From Sphingorhabdus contaminans (GTDB lineage: Bacteria > Pseudomonadota > Alphaproteobacteria > Sphingomonadales > Sphingomonadaceae): a stretch of DNA of 64,000 nt. The position numbers and the translations under genes were made by a program. The stretch is taken from the NCBI RefSeq assembly GCF_007280415.1, contig NZ_VKKU01000002.1:806001-870000 (forward strand). The letters run 5' to 3'. Below the pieces are notes generated by a model. The model was not told the DNA's origin and ran no database searches. It was given only the letters and a program-made list of their open reading frames with translations. Positions 17,536 through 26,278 of the stretch are shown here, piece by piece (position 1 is the first letter of the stretch; every line of letters starts with the position of its first letter).

Positions 17536-18966
17536 ATGGCAACAAGACCGCCCTGCTTTGACGAGATGCTGAATGAGGACGGGACGCCGCGCGCGGCTTA
17601 TGCAGCCTATCACAAATGGTTCTCCGAACAGGACAGCACCCATCTGAAGCAAAAGGCCCGAGATGCGGAAGAATTTTTCCGGCGGACGGGAATTACCTTT
17701 GCGGTCTATGGGGATGACGAGGCGGAGGAACGGCTGATCCCGTTCGACATCATCCCGCGCATCGTCACCGCACGGCAGTGGACCAAATTATCGCGCGGGA
17801 TCGAACAGCGCGTGCGCGCCATCAACGCCTTTTTGCAGGATATCTACCACCGTCAGGAAATCGTCCGCGCTGGACGCCTGCCTGTCGACCTTCTGGTCAA
17901 AAACGATGCCTTTGTCGCCCAGATGATCGGCTTCACTCCGCCGGGCGGCGTATACACGCATATTGTCGGCATCGATCTTGTCCGCACAGGGCCCGACGAA
18001 TTTCTGGTGCTGGAGGATAATGCCCGCACCCCGTCGGGCGTATCCTATATGCTCGAAAACCGCGAAACGATGATGAACATGTTCCCAGAACTGTTCAGCA
18101 CCATCCGCGTCCGGAATGTCAGCGATTATCCCAAGAACCTGCGCGCTTCGCTCAGCCGCGTTGCCCCGCCGGCCTGCACCGGCGATCCGGTCGTCGCCGT
18201 CCTTACCCCCGGTATCCACAACAGCGCCTATTTCGAACATGCCTTTCTGGCCGACCAGATGGGCGCCGAACTGGTCGAAGGCCATGACATCCGCATCGTC
18301 AATGGCCGGGTCGCCATGCGCACAACCCGCGGGTATCAGCCCATTGACGTGCTGTATCGGCGGCTGGATGACGACTATCTGGACCCCTTGATTTTCAAAC
18401 CGGAATCGGTGCTGGGCATACCGGGTATTTTCGATCTGTACCGCGCGGGCAAAATCACGATCGCCAATGCGCCGGGGACCGGGATCGCCGATGACAAGGC
18501 GATTTACAGTTACATGCCCGACATCGTCGAATTTTATACCGGCGAAAAACCGATCCTGAAAAATGTCGATACATGGCGCTGTTCGGAACCCGATTCCCTC
18601 GCCTATGTGCTTGACCATCTGTCTGAACTGGTCGTCAAAGAAGTGCATGGATCGGGCGGCTATGGCATGCTGATCGGGCCTGCCGCGAGCAAGAAGGAAC
18701 TGGCGGCGTTCACGGCAAAACTGAAGGCCAAACCGGCCAATTATATTGCGCAACCGACGCTTGCCCTGTCAACCATACCCATTTTCGCCAATAGCGGCCT
18801 TGCCCCCCGCCATGTGGACCTGCGGCCTTTTGTTCTGGTGTCGCCCGACAAGATCGACATCACGCCCGGTGGCCTGACCCGTGTGGCCTTGCGCAAGGGA
18901 TCGCTGGTGGTCAATTCCAGCCAGGGCGGCGGAACCAAGGATAGCTGGGTGATCGAGGATGATTAA
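17536..18966 (+). CDS. Circularly permuted ATP-grasp protein (type 2)
   Basis: 476 residues of the circularly permuted ATP-grasp family (DUF404/DUF407 region). Visible blocks include GGVYTHIVGIDLVRTG, EDNARTPSGVSYMLENR, YRRLDDDYLDP, NAPGTGIADDKAIYSYMP, KEVHGSGGYGMLIGP (glycine-rich ATP loop) and a C-terminal VNSSQGGGTKDSWV. Such enzymes are predicted to form an amide or peptide-like bond using ATP and an acyl-phosphate intermediate, but their substrates are not established. First gene of a four-gene operon with the alpha-E protein, a transglutaminase and Anbu; the next gene starts three bases after its stop. The AT-rich stretch 17490-17530 before it probably holds the promoter. Confidence 0.92.
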   Translation: MATRPPCFDEMLNEDGTPRAAYAAYHKWFSEQDSTHLKQKARDAEEFFRRTGITFAVYGDDEAEERLIPFDIIPRIVTARQWTKLSRGIEQRVRAINAFLQDIYHRQEIVRAGRLPVDLLVKNDAFVAQMIGFTPPGGVYTHIVGIDLVRTGPDEFLVLEDNARTPSGVSYMLENRETMMNMFPELFSTIRVRNVSDYPKNLRASLSRVAPPACTGDPVVAVLTPGIHNSAYFEHAFLADQMGAELVEGHDIRIVNGRVAMRTTRGYQPIDVLYRRLDDDYLDPLIFKPESVLGIPGIFDLYRAGKITIANAPGTGIADDKAIYSYMPDIVEFYTGEKPILKNVDTWRCSEPDSLAYVLDHLSELVVKEVHGSGGYGMLIGPAASKKELAAFTAKLKAKPANYIAQPTLALSTIPIFANSGLAPRHVDLRPFVLVSPDKIDITPGGLTRVALRKGSLVVNSSQGGGTKDSWVIEDD

Positions 18967-18969
18967 GCC

Positions 18970-19911
18970 ATGCTAGGCAAGACCGCTTCCGGCATATTCT
19001 GGATGTTCCGCTATCTGGAGCGGGCGGAAAATATTGCCCGGCTGATCGAAACCGGACACCGTTTCACCCTGACCCGCAACCGCGGCCGACAGGACGAATG
19101 GCGCTCGATCCTTTCCGCATTGGGCATGGATGCGGCCTATCGCGCCAATCATGACGAATATAATGCCGCACAGGTTGTCGACTATCTGCTGCGCGACAAG
19201 ACCAATCCCGGCAATTTGCGCAACCTGATCGACAGCGCCCGGCAAAATGCCCGCACCACCCGCACCGCAATCACGCGCGAATTGTGGGAGGCGGTCAACG
19301 AATGCTGGATCTGCGTCAACGATGCCCTGAAACGGCAAGTGCGCGAGGCGGAATTGCCCGCGACGATCGACCTGATCGAGCGGCAGACGTCGCAAGTGCG
19401 CGGTGCGCTGGAAAACACCATGCTGCGCAATGACGGCTATAATTTCAGCAGGGTCGGCAATTTTATCGAACGCGCCGACAGCATGGCGCGGCTTCTTGAC
19501 GTCAAATATTATGTGCTTTTGCCGTCCGTCTCCTTTGTGGGATCGTCACTCGACAATATACAGTGGGAAACGATCCTGCGGTCGACCTCGGCCTATAGCG
19601 CCTATCGCTGGCTCTACCCCGGCAGGGCAAGTGCGCTCGGCATAGCGGACTTCCTCATCCTCGACCGCCGTTTTCCGCGCAGCCTTGCCTTTTGCTATGG
19701 CAAGCTGACCGATAATCTGCGCCACCTTGCCATGTCCTATGGCGTCCAGTCGGACAGTCTGACCGAAGCCGAGCGCATCTACGCAGGGTTCGCATCGATG
19801 ACGGCGGCATCGATATTGGAGGACGGATTGCACGAATTTCTTGTCGATTTTCTTGCGCAGAACCGCCGGCTCGCCGCCATGGTGGAGCAGGAATATAGGT
19901 TCAACTCCTGA
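18970..19911 (+). CDS. Alpha-E domain protein (DUF403)
   Basis: 313-residue, nearly all-helical protein of the alpha-E family. It opens with MLGKTASGIFWMFRYLERAE, part of which (WMFRYLERAENIARL) is the conserved helix with acidic residues that names the family, and a second copy-like motif appears as NFIERADSMARLLD. Alpha-E proteins nearly always accompany circularly permuted ATP-grasp enzymes and are thought to be their partner or a helper in the same reaction; the biochemical role is unknown. It is separated from the ATP-grasp gene by three bases and overlaps the transglutaminase gene by one (TGATG). Confidence 0.92.
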   Translation: MLGKTASGIFWMFRYLERAENIARLIETGHRFTLTRNRGRQDEWRSILSALGMDAAYRANHDEYNAAQVVDYLLRDKTNPGNLRNLIDSARQNARTTRTAITRELWEAVNECWICVNDALKRQVREAELPATIDLIERQTSQVRGALENTMLRNDGYNFSRVGNFIERADSMARLLDVKYYVLLPSVSFVGSSLDNIQWETILRSTSAYSAYRWLYPGRASALGIADFLILDRRFPRSLAFCYGKLTDNLRHLAMSYGVQSDSLTEAERIYAGFASMTAASILEDGLHEFLVDFLAQNRRLAAMVEQEYRFNS

Positions 19912-20711
19912 TGCTTTTGTCCATCCACCATCTTACCGAATATCAATTTGACCAGCCGGTCCATTATGCGCTGCAACGGCTGAAGCTGCGTCCCAAGGAC
20001 GGGGCGGGGCAGCAGATTGTGGATTGGACCCTGACGGTCGATGGCGGCAAGGTCGAGGCCGAGCATGACGATCCGCACAATAACCATGTGACCCTGATTT
20101 CGATCGAAGAAGGCCGCACCGCCATCACGATCAGCTGTCAGGGGCAGGTGGAAACCACCGATAACCACGGCATATTGGGCCGCCACCGCAGCCATGTGCC
20201 GCTCTGGGCCTATTGCCGTCCGACGCGGCTGACAACGGCGGGGCGGGGCGTGCAAAAGCTTTTGTCGGGAATGGAGCGGGACCAGAACGACCGGCTGGCG
20301 CTGTTGCACCAGCTATCGGCCCATATCCTCGCCTCGGTCACCTATCAGGGCGGGGCGACGGGCGTCGACAGCAGCGCCGAAAATGCCATCGCCGCAGGGG
20401 CGGGTGTCTGTCAGGATCATGCCCATATCTTCATCGCCGCCTGCCGGTCCATGGGGATCCCGGCGCGCTATGTGTCCGGTTACCTGATGATGGACGGGCA
20501 GGTGGAACAGTCCGCCAGCCATGCCTGGGCGGAGGCGCATGTCGATGCCATCGGCTGGGTCGGGTTCGATATCTCGAACGGCATCAGCCCCGATGGCCGC
20601 TATGTCCGCGTGGCGACCGGCTTCGACTATCGGGACGCCGCGCCGATTTCGGGCATGTCCTTTGGCGCGCGGGACAAAAGCATGGTTGTCAGCTTGCGGG
20701 TGGAACAGTAA
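19911..20711 (+). CDS. Bacterial transglutaminase-like cysteine peptidase
   Basis: 266-residue protein with the N-terminal beta domain found before bacterial transglutaminase cores (LSIHHLTEYQFDQPV, KLRPKD) and a papain-fold core. The catalytic triad is visible: C167 in GAGVCQDHAH, H204 in ASHAWAEAH and D220 in WVGFDISNG. The arrangement is that of peptide hydrolases or amidases of this superfamily. No signal peptide, so it is presumably cytoplasmic, like the other members of the cluster. Start ATG overlaps the stop of the alpha-E gene. Within the cluster it may remove or process what the ATP-grasp enzyme adds; this is inference. Confidence 0.9.
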   Translation: MLLSIHHLTEYQFDQPVHYALQRLKLRPKDGAGQQIVDWTLTVDGGKVEAEHDDPHNNHVTLISIEEGRTAITISCQGQVETTDNHGILGRHRSHVPLWAYCRPTRLTTAGRGVQKLLSGMERDQNDRLALLHQLSAHILASVTYQGGATGVDSSAENAIAAGAGVCQDHAHIFIAACRSMGIPARYVSGYLMMDGQVEQSASHAWAEAHVDAIGWVGFDISNGISPDGRYVRVATGFDYRDAAPISGMSFGARDKSMVVSLRVEQ

Positions 20712-20748
20712 GCGGATCAAAATCAAGGGTCGGGGGACTTTTCGGATA

Positions 20749-21495
20749 ATGACTTATTGCGTGGGAATGTTGCTGGATAAGGGCATGGCCTTCATGTCCG
20801 ACACGCGCACCAATTCAGGCGTCGACAATATATCGACCTTCCGCAAGATGTTCAGCTGGTCCGTCCCCGGCGACCGTTTCATCACCATGATGACCGCAGG
20901 CAATCTCGCCACGACGCAGGCGCTGATCAGCCAGCTGGAGGAGCGGACCAAGGCGCCGAGCGAGCGCAAGCCGTCGATATTGGAAGCGCCGACCATGTTT
21001 CAGGTCGCAAATATCATCGGCACCACCCTGCGCGATACCATTGCAGCGCGTGCCCTGACCGGCCCCACCGCCGCCAGCCCTGCCCCCAATTTCAACGCCA
21101 GCGTCATTGTCGGCGGCCAGATCAAGGGCATGGAATCGCGCCTCTACCTTATCTATCCCGAGGGCAATTTTATCGAAGCCAGCCCCGAAACGCCCTTTTT
21201 CCAGATTGGCGAAACCAAATATGGACGGCCCATATTGGTGCGCGGTTTTGAATCGCACATGTCCTTTGCCGACATCACCAAGCTGTTGATGGTGTCGTTC
21301 GATTCCACGCTGAAAGCGAACCTTTCGGTCGGGCTGCCACTCGATCTGACGCTCTACCGCAACGACGAATTTGCCGCTTTCCACGAGCGTCGCATTACCG
21401 CCGACGATCCCTATTTCGAAAAAATCTCGGACAGCTGGAGCGAGGCGCTGCGCAACGCTTTCCATTCGCTGCCGGATTATGAACTTGACGCCTGA
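20749..21495 (+). CDS. Anbu proteasome-related peptidase
   Basis: 248-residue member of the Anbu (ancestral beta subunit) family of Ntn-hydrolases related to proteasome and HslV. The start is ATG 20749, which places a Thr directly after Met; after Met removal T1 would be the nucleophile. Numbering from that Thr, D17 (SDTR) and K32 (FRKMFSW) match the proteasome-type Asp17 and Lys33 roles. Other family blocks: MMTAGNLATTQAL, SVIVGGQIKGMESRLYLIYPEGNFIEA, TPFFQIGETKYGRPIL. A purine-rich GGGGGA lies upstream. The Anbu gene closes the ATP-grasp/alpha-E/transglutaminase operon. Its last 19 bases overlap the convergent monooxygenase-like gene. Confidence 0.92.
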   Translation: MTYCVGMLLDKGMAFMSDTRTNSGVDNISTFRKMFSWSVPGDRFITMMTAGNLATTQALISQLEERTKAPSERKPSILEAPTMFQVANIIGTTLRDTIAARALTGPTAASPAPNFNASVIVGGQIKGMESRLYLIYPEGNFIEASPETPFFQIGETKYGRPILVRGFESHMSFADITKLLMVSFDSTLKANLSVGLPLDLTLYRNDEFAAFHERRITADDPYFEKISDSWSEALRNAFHSLPDYELDA

Positions 21496-21803
21496 TCCTT
21501 GAGGTCAGCAGGCCCGATACCGGTCGCTTCATAGATATCCATCACCGGTCGCTCGGTCGAAAGCCGGCTGATCGCCTGCACAAAGGCAACCGATTCCGGA
21601 ACCGCAAAATGGGTCAGCAGCGATGCGCGGTCCTGCCATTTTTCGACGAAAACCAGCCGATCGGGCTGCTCGCAATCGGCATGGACATTGTGCGCCAGGC
21701 ACCCCGGTTCCGCGCGCGAGCGCTGGCTGTGCGCGATACATTCCGCCTCGATCGCCGCGCGGTTTTCCGCATTGGTCAGCACATGGCCGGTCACGATGAT
21801 CAT
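21477..21803 (-). CDS. Antibiotic biosynthesis monooxygenase (ABM)-domain protein
   Basis: 108-residue protein with the ferredoxin-like ABM fold, similar to YgiN-type quinol monooxygenases. Typical blocks are MIIVTGHVLT, SRAEPGCLAHNVHAD, LVFVEKWQDRASLLTHFA and FVQAISRL. Such proteins oxidise quinols or polycyclic aromatics without a cofactor, or have a regulatory or stress role, so a specific reaction is not assigned. It overlaps the thioesterase gene upstream by four bases and the end of the Anbu gene, which is convergent, by 19 bases. Confidence 0.85.
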   Translation of the reverse strand: MIIVTGHVLTNAENRAAIEAECIAHSQRSRAEPGCLAHNVHADCEQPDRLVFVEKWQDRASLLTHFAVPESVAFVQAISRLSTERPVMDIYEATGIGPADLKDQASSS

Positions 21804-22201
21804 GCAGTTTCTCCCGAAAAAGGCGCGGCAATTTCCGGCCGGACCCGCGCCAGCCGCCCGGACGCCCGGTCGATCATGGCCCAGGTGGTGTTGGCCCGCA
21901 CGATGACCTTGCCCGCCGTATCGACAAAATCGACCCTGCGGTCAAATTGCGCGCCCTTGGGGCTGCTCTCGATCCAGGTCCGGCCCGTCACGCTTTCGCC
22001 TGCGGCAATGTTCCCGCGATAGTCGATCTCGTGCCGGGTCACGACCCAGATATAGGCGGCGATATGCTCGGGCGCAGCCACCGCCTGCCAGTGCGCTGTC
22101 GCCATGTCCTGTATCCATCGCACCCACACGGCATTGTTAACATGGCCGAGTTCGTCAATGTCCGCCGGCGTCGCGGTAAAGCTTTGTGTGAAGGGTGTCA
22201 T
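21800..22201 (-). CDS. Acyl-CoA thioesterase (4-hydroxybenzoyl-CoA thioesterase/YbgC-like hotdog)
   Basis: 133-residue hotdog-fold thioesterase. The signature ADIDELGHVNNAVWVRWIQD corresponds to the active-site Asp-x-x-GH-NN-x-x-Y/W block of 4HBT-like enzymes (Asp in DELGHVNN). Start chosen at ATG 22201, giving a four-base ATGA overlap with the upstream peptidase gene; the reading frame extends 10 codons further, but that extension lies wholly inside the peptidase gene. It hydrolyses an acyl-CoA of unknown chain. It lies in a three-gene minus-strand run S9 peptidase, thioesterase, ABM protein. Confidence 0.87.
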   Translation of the reverse strand: MTPFTQSFTATPADIDELGHVNNAVWVRWIQDMATAHWQAVAAPEHIAAYIWVVTRHEIDYRGNIAAGESVTGRTWIESSPKGAQFDRRVDFVDTAGKVIVRANTTWAMIDRASGRLARVRPEIAAPFSGETA

Positions 22202-24354
22202 GATCCGCTTTTGGCCATCCCCATCTGCCACAGAAGAAAGGCCGCTTCTTCCGCATTTTCACGCAGGCGTTCAAAGCGCCCCGACTTGCCGCCATGCCCT
22301 GCGCCCATATTGGTCTTGAGCAAAAGGACATTGTCGTCGGTCTTCATGGCGCGCAGCTTCGCGACCATTTTCGCAGGCTCCCAATAGGTCACGCGCGGAT
22401 CGTTGAGGCCCGCCGTCCACAGCATCGGCGGATAAGCCTTTGCCTCGACATTATCGTAAGGCGAATAGCTGCGGATATAGTCGAACGCGGCCTTGTCGGT
22501 AATGGGATTGCCCCATTCGGGCCATTCACCGGGCGTCAGCGGCAGGTCTTTGTCGAGCATGGTGTTGAGCACATCGACAAAGGCGACGTGGCTGACCACC
22601 GCGCCGAACAATTCAGGCGCCTGGTTGACCACCGCACCCATCAGTTCGCCGCCCGCCGAACCACCACTCGCCGTTACCTTGCCCTTGCCGGTGAAGCCCA
22701 GGGCGCTCAGCCCCTTTGCCGCGTCGACAAAATCGTTGAAGGTGTTGGTCCGCTTGGTCAGCTTGCCGTCGAGATACCATTGATAACCCAGATCATCACC
22801 GCCCCGGATATGCGCGATGGCATAGGCAAAGCCGCGGTCAACCATGCTGAGCCGGTTGGCGGAAAAGCCCGGCGGAACGGCATAGCCATAAGCGCCATAG
22901 GCATAGAGATGCAGCGGCTGGCTGCCATCTTTCTTGAACCCTTTTTTATAGAGCACGGAAACAGGAACCTTCGTTCCGTCGCGTGCGGTGATCATGACGC
23001 GTTCGGTCACATATTGCGCTGAATCATAGCCGCTCGGGATTTCCTGAACCTTCAGGGTTTCAAGCCGCCCTTCCCTCACATGATAATCATATACCGTGTC
23101 GGGTGTGACCATCGATTCATAGGACAGACGCAGCTTATCGACGTCATATTCCGGGTTGTCGTCAAGTTGGGCAACATAACTCGCCTCGGGGAAGCTGATG
23201 GGCGTCGTGCGTTCGAGGTCATCATAATAACGGATCTCGACCTGATCGAGGCCGGCCTCGCGCCCCTCTACGACGTAGAATTTTTTGAACAAGCTCAGGC
23301 CGGTAATATAATAGTCGTCCGACCCGCCAATCAGTGTCGTCCACTCAGCGGGTTTTTTCAGGCTCGCTGTCGCGATGCGGAAATTCACATGATCGTCGTT
23401 GGTAAGGATATAGAGCGTCCCGTCGCGGACATCGACGCTATACTGCCGGCCGACCTTGCGCGGGGAAATCATGATGGGCGTCGCTGTGGGGTTGCTTGCC
23501 GGAACCAGGCGGACTTCGCTCGTCACATTGTCGCCCGTTGCAATGACAATCCAGTCTTCCTGCGCGGTCAGGCCGACGCCCACGCCAAAGCCGATATCCT
23601 GTTCCTTGTAGAGCAGCTTGGCCGCCGTCAGATCGTCCCCCAGACGGTGATACCAGGCATTGTCCGTGCGCCAGTTTTCATTGGCCAGACCATAGACCAC
23701 GCCCTTGCTGTCGGATGACCAGACGATACCCGACAAGGTGCCGGGAATCACGTCATTCAGATTTTCGCCGGTCGCCAGATTGCGGAAATGCAGGTCGAAC
23801 CGTTCCGATCCGTTATCATCATAGGCATAGGCCAATAGCGTGCCGTCGGGGCTGACTTCTGCGGCGCCAAGGCGGAAATAAGCCTTGCCCTTGGCAAGTT
23901 CATTCTCATCCAGAATCAGCTGGTCCGGTCCACCCGCCACGGGCTTGCGGTAATGCTTGCGATATTGCGCGCCCTCTTCAAATTTGGACCAGTAGATATA
24001 GTCGCCATCCTTTTGCGGAACCGAACTGTCATCTTCTTTGACCCGGCCCTTCATCTCCTGGAATATGGTTTCAGTCAGCGCGGCCTGCGGGGCCATCTGC
24101 GCTTCGAAATAGGCATTTTCCGCCTTCAGATGCTCCAATATTTCTGCGTCATCGATCGTGGGATAGCTTTGATCCTTGAGCCAGTGATAATCATCGGTCA
24201 GCGTCACACCATGATAGGTGGCGCTATGCGGACGCTTGGCCGCGACGGGCGGCTTGATTTCGGCAGCGGATTTTTCGGTCATATTTTCTTTCTGGGCAAA
24301 TAGTGGCGAAGACACAGCGCCAATCATGACAAACAGGGGGAGCAACGCTTTCAT
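22198..24354 (-). CDS. S9 family peptidase (oligopeptidase B-like) with signal peptide
   Basis: 718-residue prolyl-oligopeptidase-family serine peptidase. The N-terminus MKALLPLFVMIGAVSSPLFAQ is split here as a signal peptide of 20 residues with a cleavage-like AQ, so it is likely periplasmic. After that come RPHSATYHGVTLTDDYHWL and a beta-propeller (about 80-440), then the alpha/beta hydrolase. The catalytic Ser is in GGSAGGELMG (about residue 565), the Asp in GLNDPRVTYWEP, and the His in GAGHGGKSGR. The length and motifs match oligopeptidase B (cleavage after basic residues), though specificity is not proven. Divergent from the aminopeptidase P gene 54 bases away. Confidence 0.92.
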   Translation of the reverse strand: MKALLPLFVMIGAVSSPLFAQKENMTEKSAAEIKPPVAAKRPHSATYHGVTLTDDYHWLKDQSYPTIDDAEILEHLKAENAYFEAQMAPQAALTETIFQEMKGRVKEDDSSVPQKDGDYIYWSKFEEGAQYRKHYRKPVAGGPDQLILDENELAKGKAYFRLGAAEVSPDGTLLAYAYDDNGSERFDLHFRNLATGENLNDVIPGTLSGIVWSSDSKGVVYGLANENWRTDNAWYHRLGDDLTAAKLLYKEQDIGFGVGVGLTAQEDWIVIATGDNVTSEVRLVPASNPTATPIMISPRKVGRQYSVDVRDGTLYILTNDDHVNFRIATASLKKPAEWTTLIGGSDDYYITGLSLFKKFYVVEGREAGLDQVEIRYYDDLERTTPISFPEASYVAQLDDNPEYDVDKLRLSYESMVTPDTVYDYHVREGRLETLKVQEIPSGYDSAQYVTERVMITARDGTKVPVSVLYKKGFKKDGSQPLHLYAYGAYGYAVPPGFSANRLSMVDRGFAYAIAHIRGGDDLGYQWYLDGKLTKRTNTFNDFVDAAKGLSALGFTGKGKVTASGGSAGGELMGAVVNQAPELFGAVVSHVAFVDVLNTMLDKDLPLTPGEWPEWGNPITDKAAFDYIRSYSPYDNVEAKAYPPMLWTAGLNDPRVTYWEPAKMVAKLRAMKTDDNVLLLKTNMGAGHGGKSGRFERLRENAEEAAFLLWQMGMAKSGS

Positions 24355-24408
24355 GAGAAGACTTCCTCGCTTATAGGGGATGTATAACCATATGAACGGA
24401 AGTCCGAT

Positions 24409-26217
24409 ATGTCCACCTATGAAGCCCGCCTAGGCGCCCTGCGCGCGCAATTGAAAAAAGACCAGCTGGACGGATTTGTCGTGCCGATCTGCGACGAACA
24501 TATGTCCGAATATGTCGGCGACTATGCGCAGCGTCTGGGCTGGCTGACGGGCTTTGGCGGTTCGGCAGGATCCGCCGTTGTGCTGAGCGAGGAAGCAGCC
24601 ATTTTCACCGACGGGCGCTACACGCTGCAGGTGCGCGAGCAGGTTGACGGGCAGAACTGGCAATATGTCGGCGTGCCGCAAACCAGCATTGCCGACTGGC
24701 TGAAGGAACATGCACCGGCGGGCGCACGGATCGGATATGATCCGTGGGTCCACACCAAAGGCTGGGTCGAAAGCGCCAGCCGTGCGCTCAAGGCCAAGGG
24801 CGCCGAGCTTGTGGCCGTCAAAAGCAATCCCATTGATGCGGTGTGGGCGGATCAGCCGGCGAAAAGCGATGCCAAGCTGTTGGTGCACGAGGACCGCTAT
24901 GCCGGCCAGAACAGCGCCGAAAAGCGCGCCGCCGTCGCGGAATGGCTGACCGACAATGGCGTCGACAGCACCGTGATTTCGGCGCTGGATTCGGTCGCAT
25001 GGCTTTTGAATGTGCGCGGGTCCGATGTGTCGAACACGCCCGTCGCGCTGAGCTTCGTGCTGGCGCATGCCGACGGAACGGCGGATTTGTTTGTCGCACC
25101 GGAAAAGGTGGACGATGCGGTCAGGGCCCATCTGGGCAATGCCGTCCGGCTGCGCACTCCGGAAGAATTTGTGCCCGCGCTCAAGGCCATGAACGGCAAA
25201 CGTATCGCCGTCGACCCCGACCGCGCGGTTGCTGCCATATTCGGCGCGCTGAAAGATGGCGGCGCGACGATAGTCGAGGCGCGCGATCCCACGATCCTGC
25301 CCAAGGCGATCAAAAACCCTGTCGAACAGGAAGGGCATCGCGCCGCGCAAGCCCGTGATGGCGCAGCATTGAGCCGCTATCTGCACTGGCTTGCCCAAGA
25401 AGCGCACAAGGGCGAACTGACGGAACTTTCCGCAGCGGCGCAACTCCGCGCCTTCCGCGAGGCGACCGGAATGCTGAAGGATCTGAGCTTCGATACCATC
25501 TCGGCCGCCGGACCCAATGGGGCCAGCCCGCATTACAAGGTGGATGAAAAGACAAACCGCCGTATCGACCCCAACAGCATTTATCTGGTCGACAGCGGCG
25601 GCCAGTATCTCGACGGAACTACCGACGTCACGCGCACCATCTGGGTCGGGCCGGGCGAACCGACAGCCGAAATGAAGGACCGCTATACCCGCGTCCTCAA
25701 AGGTCATATCGCGCTTGCCCTTGCCGTCTTTCCGGAAGGTACGCGCGGGGCACAGCTCGACACATTGGCGCGCGCGGCGCTCTGGCAGGCGGGCGTCGAC
25801 TATGCCCACGGCACGGGTCACGGCGTCGGCAGCTTCCTCGCGGTGCACGAGGGCCCGCAACGCATCGGCAAATTCTCCGGTGGCCAGGCCGGAACGGACG
25901 AACCCTTGCAAGCGGGCATGATATTGTCGAACGAGCCCGGCTATTATAAACAGGGCGAATATGGCATCCGGATCGAAAATCTGATCCTGGTGGAGGAGCG
26001 CACGATCGAAGGCGCAGAGGGTCGCTATTTCGGATTCGAAACCCTCACCTTCGCACCGATTGACAAGGCCCTGGTCGACACCAGCCTACTCACCCGCGAT
26101 GAATTGCGGTGGTGGGATGATTACCATGCCAAGGTGCTGAAAATCGTCGCCCCGCAATTGGACGGGGATGCGCTTGCGTGGGTAACCGAAGGCTGCGCAC
26201 CTTTGGCTAAGGGATAG
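24409..26217 (+). CDS. Aminopeptidase P family protein (M24)
   Basis: 602-residue Xaa-Pro aminopeptidase of the three-domain eukaryote-like type. Two creatinase-like N-terminal domains (about 1-310), with RLGWLTGFGGSAGSAVV and SALDSVAWLLNVRGSDVSNTP, precede a pita-bread M24 catalytic domain. The metal ligands are visible: YLVDSGGQYLDGTTDVTRT (two Asp), HGTGHGVGSFLAVHEG (His), NEPGYY (Glu) and GIRIENL (Glu). The length is about 600, which distinguishes it from PepP (440). Probably a single-gene transcription unit. It releases N-terminal residues that precede proline. Confidence 0.93.
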   Translation: MSTYEARLGALRAQLKKDQLDGFVVPICDEHMSEYVGDYAQRLGWLTGFGGSAGSAVVLSEEAAIFTDGRYTLQVREQVDGQNWQYVGVPQTSIADWLKEHAPAGARIGYDPWVHTKGWVESASRALKAKGAELVAVKSNPIDAVWADQPAKSDAKLLVHEDRYAGQNSAEKRAAVAEWLTDNGVDSTVISALDSVAWLLNVRGSDVSNTPVALSFVLAHADGTADLFVAPEKVDDAVRAHLGNAVRLRTPEEFVPALKAMNGKRIAVDPDRAVAAIFGALKDGGATIVEARDPTILPKAIKNPVEQEGHRAAQARDGAALSRYLHWLAQEAHKGELTELSAAAQLRAFREATGMLKDLSFDTISAAGPNGASPHYKVDEKTNRRIDPNSIYLVDSGGQYLDGTTDVTRTIWVGPGEPTAEMKDRYTRVLKGHIALALAVFPEGTRGAQLDTLARAALWQAGVDYAHGTGHGVGSFLAVHEGPQRIGKFSGGQAGTDEPLQAGMILSNEPGYYKQGEYGIRIENLILVEERTIEGAEGRYFGFETLTFAPIDKALVDTSLLTRDELRWWDDYHAKVLKIVAPQLDGDALAWVTEGCAPLAKG

Positions 26218-26278
26218 AAACTCTGCCATTGGGCGTTGGCGAGGGGGGTGAGCCCCCTCCACCCGCACAACCCGGATT

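Noticed and set aside
24430-25911. 493-codon open frame on the minus strand
   Set aside because: Antisense to the aminopeptidase P gene, which has all metal ligands.
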